DNA of 64,000 bases, from positions 4,737,501-4,801,500 of the forward strand of contig JAULJL010000005.1 of NCBI GenBank assembly GCA_030761205.1. Direction: 5' to 3'. Under the pieces are notes generated by a model. That model was not told the origin of the DNA. It was given only the letters and a program-made list of their open reading frames with translations, and searched no databases. This DNA comes from Fremontodendron californicum. Lineage: Eukaryota > Streptophyta > Magnoliopsida > Malvales > Malvaceae. This document shows, piece after piece, positions 36,407 through 47,879 of the stretch. Positions within the stretch are counted from its first letter, which is position 1. Every line of letters begins with the position of its first letter. The translations under genes were made by a program, and so were the position numbers.

Positions 36407-37509
36407 GCTTGAAAATTAATTTATATAAAGTGTTAAAATTTATATAAATTTATAAAATTATTAATGTGTAAAAATTTATATAAATTTATAATATTTTGAA
36501 AATACAAAAAAATAACACGAACATGTCACGAACACATAATTTTTTCTTTAAATTAAATTACTATGACAAATTATGCAAAGTATGTCATGATCTGAGACAC
36601 GACACGAATACACAAATTTTTTTCTAAATTGAATCACAATAACAAATTATGTAAAAAATGAGATGAATTGAGACATGATACGAACACAACATAGGAAAAG
36701 TAATTAAAACACAGTACGAAAAATAACATGAACACGACACAAATACATGAACGTGTAAAAATATACATAAAACAAATTGTTAACGTGTAAAATTTTGTTT
36801 AATTTTATAATATTTTATATAAATGATTAAAGTGTAAAAATTTATATAAATTTATAATATTTTGGAAACATAAAAAAATAACACGAACACGTCTTGAACA
36901 CACAATTTTTTCTCAAGATTGAATCACTATGACAAATGATGTAAAATATGAGATAAACATGAACGTGTAAAAATATATATAAAACGAATTATTAACGTGT
37001 AAAAACTTATATAAATTTATAATACTTTTTATAAATTATTAACGTGTAAAAGTTTATATAAATTTATAATATTTTGAAAACACAAAAATAATACGAACAC
37101 GTCTTCAACACACAAATTTTTCTCTAAATTTTATCACTATGACAAATGATGTAAAATATGAGTTGAATTGAGACACGACACAAATATAAAGCAAAATAAT
37201 TAAAACACAAAACGAAAAATAACATGAACACAACACGAATACACGAATGTGTAAAAATATACATAAAATAAATTATTAATGTGTAAAAATTTATATAAAT
37301 TTATAATAATTTATATATAAAAAAAGCACAAACAGTCAAACACACAATTTTTTCCCTCTTTCCTTTTTTTTTTCTTTCTCTCTCCTTTCCTTTCTTTCAC
37401 TTTTTTTATTTCCACCAACCGAAAAAAAAAAAAAGAAGTAAATAGGGTGAACAGTAGCAGGTGACGTGGACACTCTCATTGACCTTGAAAACATCCAAAA
37501 TTTATATAT
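36407..37509 (+). repeat. CACGAAC-type array, unit C
   Basis: Near-identical to the unit B array, with the same pyrimidine tract and GTGACGTGGACACT end block. Confidence 0.85.
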
Positions 37510-39045
37510 AAGATTGTTATAAAAATTGTATCAAATGCCACCAAAATTACTTTAAATGTTATCAAACTCATATCAAAGGTTATCAAAATGACAAAATTAT
37601 ATTAAAGCCTATCAAAATCATATCAAAAGTTAACAAAATTACATCAAGGTTATCAAAATCATATCAAAGGTTAATAGAATCATATCGAAAGTTAGAAAAA
37701 TTATATCAGATGTTAATAAAATTATTTCAAAGGTTATCAAAAGTATATCCAAGGTTATCAAAATGACAAAATTATATTAAAAACAATCAAAATCATATAG
37801 AAGGTTACTAAAATCATATCGAAAGTTATCAAAATTATTTTAAAAGTTATCACGTTCATATTAAAGATTGTCAAAATTATATTAAATATTACCAAAATTA
37901 TATCAAACGTTATCAAAATTGTATCAAAAGCTACCAAAAGTACATCAAAAGTTATCACAATCATATCAAAAGTTATCAAAATGACAAAATCATATTAAAG
38001 GTTAACAAAATTATATCAAAGGTTATCAAAATTACATCAAAGGCTATCAAAATTACATTAAAGGCTACCAAAATCATATCGAACGTTAACAAAATTATAT
38101 AAAGGTTATTAAAATTATATCAAAAGTTATCAAAATAACAATCATATTAAGACTATCAAAATTATAGAAGGTTATTGAAGGTTACCAAAATTAGTTCAAA
38201 GGTTACCAAAATTATATCTAAAATTACCAAAACAATTACAAAGGTTATCAAAATTTATCAAAACTATATTAAAGGTTACCAAATCTATTACAAATGTTAT
38301 CAAAATTATATCAAAAAAGTTATCAAAATTATATTAAAGAGTATCAAAATTATATAAAAAATTATTAAAAAGTTACCAAATCATATTATCAAAACCAAAA
38401 TTAAACCAAAGGTTAACAAAATTATATAAAAGGTTATCAAAATTATATTAAAAGTTGTCAAAATTATATTAAAGGTTACCAAAAGTATATAAAAGGTTAC
38501 CAAATTTATATAAAAAAATTATCAAAATCATATCAACGACTGTCAAAATTATATTAAAGGTTACCAAAAGTATATAAAAGGTTACCAAATTTACATAAAA
38601 AATTATCAAAATCATATCAACGACTATCAAAATAATATCAAAAGTTATCAAAATTATTTCAAAGGTTATCAACATTATATCCAAGGTTACCAAAATTATA
38701 TGAAAATGAAAGGTTATCAAAATCATATCAAAGGTTAACAAAATTATATCCAAGGTTGTCAAAATTATATTAAAGGTTATCAAAATTATATAAAAAATTA
38801 CCAAAGCTATATTATATGCTTTCAAAATTATATCAAATATTATTAAAATTATATAAAAAATATCAAGATTATATCAAAGGTTATCAAAACCAAAATTTTT
38901 ATCAAAGGTTAACAAAATCATATCAAAGGTTATCAAAATTTTTATAAAATGTTATCAAAATTATATCAAGGGTTACCAAAGTTATATCAAGCGTTACCCA
39001 AGTTATATCAAAAGTTATCAAAATCATATCAAATGTTATATTATA
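37510..39045. repeat. 21-bp minisatellite, unit C
   Basis: Near-identical to the unit B minisatellite. A further short stretch of the same repeat lies at 39.25-39.38 kb and resumes at 45.46-45.58 kb, on the other side of the MULE. Confidence 0.93.
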
Positions 39046-39116
39046 TTATATAAAATGTTATGTATTTATTGTTACTTATTATATATTTACGTCAAAATCA
39101 TTTATGTCTAATCTTA

Positions 39117-39368
39117 TATGATAATATATATTATTATAATTTAACATAATTTTATGATCCAAGTTTCCTATCATTCTACCAATTTAATTTTAATTATTAT
39201 TTTTTATTATATTTTCACATTTCGATTCTCATCAAGCAAATAATATTTGAAGGTTTCCAAAGACTAAAACTTTATCAAAGGTTAACAAAATCATATCAAA
39301 GGTTATAAGAAATTATATCAAAGCTTACCAAAATTATATAAAAAGTTATCAAAATTATATCAAATGTT
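39117..39368. other. Unique segment next to unit C
   Basis: Matches 58144-58407 of copy 2. Contains a short run of the 21-bp minisatellite near its right end, which is the MULE target. Confidence 0.7.
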
Positions 39369-39378
39369 ACCCAAATTA

Positions 39379-40140
39379 GGTTTTTTTATTTAAATATAGT
39401 TAAAAAAAAAAAAATTCTCCAAAATACCGTTACTTTTAGATTATTTCCCAAAATCCGCTGGATTTAATACTAGCTGGGAAATCGCCACCCCCCATGGCGA
39501 TTTCCCAGCGTCAAAAAATATATTTTGGCTAAAAATACTAAGGGAAATCGCCATGGGGGGTGGCGATTTCCCTTGGTGTTTTTTGCAAAAAAGATGAAGG
39601 GAAATCGCCATGGGGGGTGGCGATTTCCCTTCATGTATATTTTTTTTTGTAATTCTTGGGAAAATATCAAAAACATGCACAAATAGTAAACTTATTGTGA
39701 AATGGTATAATGAATAAAAGTTATTTGAAAAAGAGAAATAAATAATTAAAAATTATTATAAATGATATTGTAAAGACAAAATTATCCATAATGAAAAAAC
39801 TTATTTTTCTTTTTTCTTTCATTAAGGAAATATTATTTTTTTTAAATATTAATTGAAAATAAATTTAAAAAATAAAATATTTAAATAAATATTTTTTTTA
39901 AAATTTAAAATAATAAATAAAAATTAATTTTAGGCATATTATTTTTATTTTTTAAAATTTTTTAATTAAAAAAAGTAAATAAAAAATTAATTTTTTTTTA
40001 AATTAAAAAGTTTTTTATTTTCAGAATATTTATTTTTTAATTAAAAATTAAATTAAAAAATAAAAGAAAAAGGGAAGAGAAGGTTTTTTTATCAAGGATA
40101 ATTTTGTCTTTACAATATCCTTTATAGAGGTGCTCATGGG
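39379..40140 (+). repeat. Left terminal inverted repeat of the MULE
   Basis: About 760 bp, matching the reverse complement of 44652-45448. Carries three hairpins built on GGGAAATCGCC / GGCGATTTCCC (about 39475-39508, 39540-39574 and 39598-39632). Its inner end includes the first bases of a hAT-type MITE terminus (TAGAGGTGCTCATGGG). Confidence 0.92.
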
Positions 40141-40443
40141 CCGGGCCGCGGCCCTTTTTTTTTTCTTTTCTGCCCAGACCCGCCCGTTTAGGCCCGAATC
40201 ACTGTTCATTAGAATAAAAAAATAATTTTTTTTTAATTAAAATTAAATAAAATAATAATATTATTATAAAGGATTAGACTTGCTCACGGGCCGGGCAGGC
40301 CCGGCCCGTATTGGGTTGGGCCTGGGCAGGATAATTTATGTTCCGGCTCGGCCCGGAACAGTGATTTTTATTATAATATTATTATTTTATTTAATTTTAA
40401 TTAAAAAATTATTTTTTTATTCCAATGAATAGTGATTCGGGCC
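40125..40443. mobile_element. Two broken GGGCCGGGCC-type MITE pieces
   Basis: 40125-40269 is the right half, in reverse, of the 247-bp MITE found complete at 50484. 40274-40443 is the left and middle part of another copy in forward orientation, stopping at GATTCGGGCC. Neither has both ends, so the pair reflects a rearranged or doubly inserted MITE in the MULE leader region. Confidence 0.8.
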
Positions 40444-40456
40444 ATAACTATATCAT

Positions 40457-41515
40457 CAGTTTCAGCTATATTTTCAGTCCATCAAATGCTGCAGAAAATA
40501 TTGAAACTTGATTCTTTCTGCAATGGATAAGACTGATGATATAGGTTTTTAGACAGGTTTCAGCTATTTTCCAGTCCATCAAATGCTGCAGAAAATATTG
40601 GAACTTGATTCTTTCTGCAATGGATAAGACTGATGATATAGGTTTTTAGACAGGTTTCAGCTATATTTCCAGTCCATCAAATGCTGCAGAAAATATTGAA
40701 AGTTGATTCTTTCTGCAATGGATAAGACTGATGATATAGGTTTTTAGACAGGTTTCAGCTATTTTCCAGTCCATCAAATGCTGCAGAAAATATTGGAACT
40801 TGATTCTTTCTGCAATGGATAAGACTGATGATATAGGTTTTTAGACAGGTTTCAGCTATATTTCCAGTCCATCAAATGCTGCAGAAAATATTGAAAGTTG
40901 ATTCTTTCTGCAATGGATAAGACTGATGATATAGGTTTTTAGACAGGTTTCAGCTATTTTCCAGTCCATCAAATGCTGCAGAAAATATTGGAACTTGATT
41001 CTTTCTGCAATGGATAAGACTGATGATATAGGTTTTTAGACAGGTTTCAGCTATTTTCCAGTCCATCAAATGCTGCAGAAAATATTGGAACTTGATTCTT
41101 TCTGCAATGGATAAGACTGATGATATAGGTTTTTAGACAGGTTTCAGCTATTTTCCAGTCCATCAAATGCTGCAGAAAATATTGGAACTTGATTCTTTCT
41201 GCAATGGATAAGACTGATGATATAGGTTTTTAGACAGGTTTCAGCTATTTTCCAGTCCATCAAATGCTGCAGAAAATATTGGAACTTGATTCTTTCTGCA
41301 ATGGATAAGACTGATGATATAGGTTTTTAGACAGGTTTCAGCTATTTTCCAGTCCATCAAATGCTGCAGAAAATATTGGAACTTGATTCTTTCTGCAATG
41401 GATAAGACTGATGATATAGGTTTTTAGACAGGTTTCAGCTATTTTCCAGTCCATCAAATGCTGCAGAAAATATTGAAACTTGATTCTTTCTGCAATGGAT
41501 GAGACAAATGATGGG
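40457..41515. repeat. 11-copy 97-98-bp tandem array in MULE
   Basis: Units begin CAGGTTTCAGCTATTTTCCA at 40457 (variant start), 40554, 40651, 40749, 40846, 40944, 41041, 41138, 41235, 41332 and 41429. The spacing alternates 97 and 98 early on because of CTATATTTCC and CTATTTTCC variants, then becomes a uniform 97. The units from 41041 on look identical, so the right half expanded most recently. The array lies about 310 bp before the transposase start and is absent elsewhere in the window. Confidence 0.95.
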
Positions 41516-41824
41516 ATTTATCAATCACATTTTGCATTGAATAAGTTATAACTTTTTCAGTCAAATAGTCTTAGGCAGAATATCAGAATCAGATTCCATC
41601 CTATACAAAGGATGGGATTTGTCATATGGTACAACATAATGAACCATTATAAATTCATAATACTTATGAAGGTTTACAATACCCCCTACAACAGTTTTTC
41701 AATCAGATTTTTCCTGAGTGCTAAAACCTCCTCATTCTCATTCTCGTCCTTCTATATTTCTTCTTTCTTTTGCGGAGTGAAAATACCTACATTCTCATCT
41801 TTCTTAGTTTCATTACTACACAAC

Positions 41825-44558
41825 ATGAGCAATAGAGTGATCGCATTGGTCTACTATAATGGCCAAATTCATAATACTGATGAAGGTGCTACCTTTGATT
41901 GTGAACGTCCAAAAAGTTTTCGTGTTGAAGACGACGTCACATTAGAGGAACTGAAGATGCAAATTCATACAAAAATTAAAGCTGGAACTAGAAAAAGAGT
42001 TTCAGAGGTTAAGTACAGGCATCCTCTTTCTATTGGTGAAGGATGTGTCCGATATAGAACATTTCCACTTGAAGATGATGATGATGTCAGATGCATGTTT
42101 TATGCTCATGAGACATTTGCAAATGTTGGTGTCCTTGAGTTATATGCTGACATAGATGATGTTGACGATGATTGCGGCCCTTCAAATGTTCGCACAACAG
42201 AAAACTTTCCCATAGAAGATTATGATTCTGGGTCGTTCTATGTTCACACTACATACGACGTTCCCACAGAAGAAGTCGTGCCCTTATCTCAAGCTACAAC
42301 TTTTCAGACTTCATTAGTCTCACAAACCCTAATTCCTACTACCCTCGAAGATGAGCCAGCTGGTGTTGATCATGTTCGTCCACGTGGAGTCCATGGTGAA
42401 GATGTTGGTGAATTTAGTGAGCAGGAAGAGGATGCTGAATTCGCAAGTGATGACAATACTGATTCTGACCCAGACGTCGTCCCTGCTGAGATCAACACTC
42501 ATGGAGATATCAACACTCATGGAGATATTCCCCCATATCAGGCTGCATCCCATATGCATACACTGGATCTCGAGGCAATGCATGTGCCAGAATTTCCAGA
42601 GTATGCTCATACATTCGCTATGCCTCTGACATTTGATCCATATGCAGTTGATCTGTGTGTTGGGTTACAATTCCCAACGAAAGAGGCTGTGCTTTCAGCT
42701 ATCAAGCACTATAACATCAAAAACTCTGTAGATTACAGAGTAATTGAGTCTGAGCCGACGAAATATTATGCCAAGTGCGTAATGTATGGGAATGGGTGTA
42801 ATTGGAGAATAAGGGCAACTTTTATGAAGAAGAAACATTTATGGGAGATTAGAAAATATGAAGGGCCTCATACTTGCACATCGGGGAGGATTTCACAAGA
42901 TCATTGCAAGTTAGATTGTAACATGATCTGTTCATGCATTTTGTCATTGGTCCAAGCAAATCCGGAGATTTCCGTTTCAGTTTTGATCGCTGAGATGCGA
43001 ATCCGGTATGGATACATCACCTCCTACAAGAAAACATGGCAAGCAAAGCAAAAGGCAATTGTTCGAGTATTTGGCGATTGGGAAAGATCGTACAATGAGC
43101 TACCTAAATGGTTAGGTGCAATGCAACATTTCGTACCTGGTACAATTGTGGAATTGCAAACGGTACCTGCATATCACGGTGATCGACTGGTCCAGGGTAA
43201 GAGAATATTCCATCGACTATTTTGGACATTTAAGTCGTGCATTGAAGGGTATCCGTATTGTAAACCTATTGTGCAAATAGACGGTACTTTCTTATATGGA
43301 AAATACAAAGGCACATTATTGTTAGCTATTGCACAAGATGGCAACCGAAACATACTGCCAATTGCCTTTGCCATTGTGGAGGGTGAGACAACAGAGGCTT
43401 GGTCATTCTTTCTCAGTAACTTGCGCAGACACGTGACAAAACAGCCTGGCATTTGCTTGATGTCTGATCGACATGAAGCCATCAAAGCTGCGATTAGACG
43501 CGATGGTGGATGGAATCCTCCACATGCATATTCAGTGTACTGCATTCGACACATTGCAGCGAACTTTATGAAAAAGTTTAACAATAAGGAATTGCGTCGA
43601 CAAATTGTTAACATGGGTATGGAATCAAATCATAGTTATTTTATCTCTTATATTTCGTTTAGCATATAAAATAATATTGAAATTCACAAGTTTTTTGTTT
43701 TAAAATTTATTAGGATACGAGTTGAGGCGACCGAATTTTCATTTCATGTATGACAATCTTCGTGGAGAAAATGCAGAGGCGGCTAACTGGCTTGATAGGA
43801 TCCCCAAGGAGAAGTGGGCGCAGTCATATGATCAAGGAAGGCGTTATGGCCATATGACAACCAACCTAGCTGAATCTATCAATTCGGTGTTGAAGGGAAC
43901 GCGTCATCTTCCCATTACTGCTTTAGTGCAATCAACATATTATAGGTTGGCTGCACTTTTTGTTAAGATGGGGAACAAGCAAATTGCCATGATGGACGGA
44001 GGGCACACATATTGTGAAACAGTCACACAAGCTATGCAAGAAAATCGCAGGAAAGCTAACTCCCACATTGTTCGTAATTTTACGCGAGCAAATCAATCTT
44101 TTCTGGTTGAAGAGTTAGTTGCTCCACAAGAGGGTGTTTCTGCAATGAAGTACAAAGTCAACCTCAGTGACATGTGGTGTGATTGTGGAAAGTTTCAAGC
44201 ACAAAGGTTCCCTTGTTCACATGTAGTTGCTGCCTGTGCACATGTCCATGTAGATTGCATGCAATATGTGGACAAAGTCTATAGACTGGAAACTATATTG
44301 AATGTTTATAGACATGAGTTCGAAGCTGTTGGAAATGAAGGTTACTGGCCTCAATATGATGGTCCAGAAGTGTGTCCCAATCAAGAAATGCGGAGAAATC
44401 CACATGGTCGACCAAAATCAAGTCGTATTCGTAATGAAATGGACCTCAGGGAGAAAGGCCAACCAAAACGTTGTGGATTATGCAGAAACGAAGGTCATAA
44501 CCGTCGAAATTGTCCGCATCGATTTGGCACATTGGGGGAGACTTCGCATCAACAATAA
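41825..44558 (+). CDS. Mutator-like (MuDR-type) transposase
   Basis: Exons 41825-43616 and 43714-44558, with a 97-bp GT-AG intron in phase 1, encode about 878 residues. The N-terminus (MSNRVIALVYYNGQI) looks like a PB1/ubiquitin-like domain. An acidic, low-complexity linker follows. A DNA-binding zinc finger of CX6C...HXC form uses Cys318, Cys325, His349 and Cys351. The DDE catalytic triad fits Asp486 (QIDGTFLYGKYKG), Asp548 (MSDRHEAI) and Glu651 (NLAESIN). A SWIM finger (Cys753, Cys755, Cys765, His767) and a C-terminal CCHC knuckle (Cys851, Cys854, His859, Cys864) complete the family's order. The intron call joins NMG to YELRRPNFHF and keeps the frame. An in-frame ATG at 41612 exists, but the 41825 start gives the family-like N-terminus. 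No stop or frameshift is seen. Confidence 0.94.
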
Positions 44559-44651
44559 ATGAATTACATGTTTTTCTCAACTTATCATGTACTTTGGATT
44601 ATAAGGGAAAATGTAATGCAAGTTTTTTTGTTTGTTTTTTGTTTTTGGTTT

Positions 44652-45448
44652 CCCATGAGCACCTCTATAAAGGATATTGTAAAGACAAAATTATCCTTGA
44701 TAAAAAAACCTTCTCTTCTCTTCCCTTTTTCTTTTATTTTTTAATTTAATTTTTAATTAAAAAATAAATATTCTGAAAATAAAAACTTTTTAATTTAAAA
44801 AAAAAAATTTATTTACTTTTTTTAATTAAAAAATTTTAAAAAATAAAAATAATATGCCTAAAATTAATTTTTATTTTATTTTTTAAATTTATTTTCAATT
44901 AATATTTAAAAAAAATAATATTTCCTTAATGAAAGAAAAAAGAAAAATAAGTTTTTTCATTATGGGTAATTTTGTCTTTACAATATTCTTTATAATAATT
45001 TCTAATTATTTATTTCTCTTTTTCAAATAACTTTTATTCATTATACCATTTCATAATAAGTTTACTATTTGTGCATGTTTTTGATATTTTCCCAAGAATT
45101 ACAAAAAAAAATATACAATGAAGGGAAATCGCCACCCCCCATGGCGATTTCCCTTCATCTTTTTAGCAAATTTGGCTAAAAATACCAAGGGAAATCGCCA
45201 TGGGGGGTGGCGATTTCCCTTGGTATTTTTAGCAAAATTTGCAAAAAACACCAAGGGAAATCGCCACCCCCCCATGGCGATTTCCCTTAGTATTTTTAGC
45301 CAAAATATATTTTTTGACGTTGGGAAATCGCCATGGGGGGTGGCGATTTCCCAGCTAGTATTAAATCAGCGGATTTTGGGAAATAATCTAAAAGTAACGG
45401 TATTTTGAGAATTTTTTTTTTTTTTAGCTATATTTAAATAAAAAATCC
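44652..45448 (-). repeat. Right terminal inverted repeat of the MULE
   Basis: About 797 bp, complement of the left repeat, with four GGGAAATCGCC hairpins (about 45121-45155, 45187-45221, 45251-45288 and 45321-45353) against three on the left. It too begins internally with the MITE-derived CCCATGAGCACCTCTA. Confidence 0.92.
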
Positions 45449-45458
45449 ACCCAAATTA

Positions 45459-46199
45459 TATCAAAGATTACCAAACTTACATCAAAAGTTACCAAAATTA
45501 AATCAAAGGTTACCAATATTATATCAAAGGTTACTAAAATGGTATTAAAGGTTATCAAAATTATATCAAAGGTATATAAATAAGATTTTGATTCTTAACA
45601 AATAAATATTTTTTTAATATCATTTTAAAACCTTATTATTATTGTTCCTAACAACAAATTTGGAATTGTTGTTCTCATAAAAAAAATTGATAAACAAAAA
45701 TTAATGAATTTTTAATTTAAATAAAAAAAAATTATCAATTCAGTAAAGTTTACTTTAATAAGGACTTTAAAGTTTAAAATAAAAAATAATGAATATTTTA
45801 TTAATTTAATAAATAATTAATAATTAAAGATAAAATAATTAATTTAATAAATTATTGAGAACATATATGTTGTTCACTATTTGTATTTTTAGAGTTGGTA
45901 TTTTTATATATAGTATTGATTTCATTAGAAATTTTTTGTAATTAACATTAGAAGTAAATAATATAGTCTCAAACGTTTAGGACTAAAATTAAAAGTATAT
46001 AAACATTTAAAATTAAAAATGTGATTCTATTTATATATACTAGAATTCTTTCCCGCTTCGTTAGGGGATTTTTTTTAATATTTATAAAATTTTAATTAAA
46101 TTAATAATTATAAATAAATATAAGTTGAATCATATTAAATAATTATTATTTATTTAAATATTTTTTTATATTTTAATATCATAAGTAAATGAATTTAGA
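45459..46199. other. AT-rich segment right of MULE
   Basis: Begins with the last units of the 21-bp minisatellite (to about 45.58 kb), then unassigned AT-rich DNA. It matches 58418-59165 in copy 2 at a few percent difference. No gene. Confidence 0.6.
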
Positions 46200-46765
46200 G
46201 TTAAAATCGAATTACTATAACAAATTACGTAAAATATGAGATGAATTGATATATGACACAAACACAACATGAGAAAATAATTAAAATACGATACGGCTGA
46301 GAAAATAATTAAAATACGACACGAATACACGAATGTGTCAAAATCTATATAAAATGAATTATTAACGTGTAAAAATTTATATATTTGTAATATTTTAAAC
46401 GCACAAAAAATAACACGAACACGTCACAAACACATAATTTTTTTCCTAAATTAAATCACTATAACAAATTATGTAAAATATGTCATGAATTGAGATGCGA
46501 CACGAACACACAATTTTTTTTTCTTTCTAAATTGAATCACAATGACAAACTATGTAAAGTATGAAACGAATTGAGATACGACACGAACACAACATAAAAA
46601 AATAATCAAAAAACAACACGAGAAATAATATGAACACTATATGAATATACGAATGTATCAAAATATAATGAATTATTAACGTGCGAAAATTTATATAAAC
46701 TTATATTACTTTAAATGTAAAAAATAATACGAACACAAATATATAAATTTTTATCATTTTAAAAA
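46200..46765 (+). repeat. CACGAAC-type array, short
   Basis: Degenerate units with ACACGAACACGTCAC, ATTGAATCACAATGACAAAC and GAATTATTAACGTGTAAAAA. The homologous copy is at 59165-59730. Confidence 0.8.
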
Positions 46766-47039
46766 AATAATAAAAATGGAGCCATGTGTAAGTGTGTGGA
46801 GTGTTGGTGTAGTTATAAAAATATAATTAAGGGTTGGTATAGATAAAGATATGTATAGATAGATGTTAGATACTTAAAATAACCCTAAAAACGGGTTAAA
46901 GACATGACTTAGCTGGCCCCAAATTCATGTTTCAATTTTTCAAATCCTAGCTGCAGATGAATTTGGGGATAGCTTTTAAGGGTTGGTATAGACATATAAC
47001 ATGCTTCTTAATGCTATTTATTAACGGTTATTTTAAAAG

Positions 47040-47550
47040 GATTAAATGCAATTTTATCATTATATTTTAACTCAATATTAAATTTTATCATTCTATTTTG
47101 TTTGTGAATTCTATCACTAAATTTAATTTTTGATTGAATTTTGACACTCAATTTTGATTTTGGATGATTTGAAAATAAAATTTAATAAAAATAATATTTT
47201 TTTTCAAATATTTTATTTTAATAATTAACAATAAAAAATTAATGAATAAAAAATACCAAAAAAATTTAACCTAGTTTTTAAAAAATAAAATTTTTATGTT
47301 AATTTTTTAATTTTTAAAATTTTATAAATTAATTAATTTTAGGAATATATATTTTTAATTTTATCTTCATATTATACAAAATAAAAATTTAGTGGTAAAA
47401 TTCAATCAAAAACAAAGTTTAGTAATAAAATTCAGTCAAAAAATGAAATTTAATGATAAAATTCAATCAAATAAAAATATAATGACAATCAAAATAAAAT
47501 ATAATAACAAATTTCAATAATAATTTATAATATGATGACAAATTGATCAT
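47040..47550. repeat. AT-rich imperfect inverted repeat
   Basis: The left part (TTTTATCATTATATTTT, then GATTGAATTTTGACACTC) and the right part (GTAATAAAATTCAGTC, GATAAAATTCAATC) are rough complements, so the segment could fold on itself like a decayed hairpin MITE. No clear ends. Copy at about 60000-60510. The flanking 46766-47039 and 47551-47879 hold nothing recognisable. Confidence 0.5.
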
Positions 47551-47879
47551 TTAATTATATTTTAAATGTGCATTATATTAGCATATCTATTTGATAGTTA
47601 AGGTTAGGACTAACGTAATAATCATCTGATAACTTTTAAAATTAAATAACAATTGAGTGAAAATAACAACTTTTAAAATTGAAATAGCAATTTTCAATCA
47701 TTTAAGACTGAAAATGAAGAAAAAAAAACAGGTAAAACCTTTAGAACTGAAAGTGTAATTATCTACTATAATTTAACAATCTCTAAAGCCTGATATAATC
47801 CCCTTTATTGTATACTAGAAAAAATCCCACGCTACACTGCAGATGAAACAATCCGTTTTTTATTTTTGTAATAGTAATC

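Larger units (their letters stand above)
33512..39116. repeat. 5.6-kb tandem unit C
   Basis: Third unit, separated from B by the same junction sequence as between A and B, which points to unequal recombination between existing copies. After 39116 the sequence leaves the unit and continues into the DNA that is single-copy next to unit D (58144 on). The 3' flank 33512-34970 holds no gene. Confidence 0.95.
39379..45448 (+). mobile_element. Complete autonomous-type Mutator-like element
   Basis: A 6070-bp element between 10-bp direct repeats ACCCAAATTA (39369-39378 and 45449-45458), a size range typical of Mutator elements. Terminal inverted repeats are long: 39379-40140 on the left and 44652-45448 on the right, starting GGTTTTTTTATTTAAATATA and its near complement. 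Inside are hairpin repeats, two broken MITE pieces, an 11-copy 97-bp tandem array and a two-exon transposase gene. The corresponding site in copy 2 (ACCAAAATTA at 58408-58417) is empty, so insertion came after the large duplication, into minisatellite DNA. Termini, duplication and coding frame are all preserved, consistent with recent mobility. Confidence 0.95.

Noticed and set aside
40457..41515. CRISPR-like regular array
   Set aside because: The whole 97-bp unit is repeated, there are no unique spacers, and the setting is a plant transposon.
41612..41824. Upstream in-frame ATG of the MULE transposase as the true start
   Set aside because: It would add 71 residues rich in Phe and Ser without family resemblance; the 41825 ATG gives the typical MSNRVIALVYYNG start. 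It cannot be fully excluded without transcript data.
42329..43614. Open frames on the minus strand and in other plus frames over the transposase (93, 92 and 146 codons)
   Set aside because: They are shadows of the transposase reading frame.
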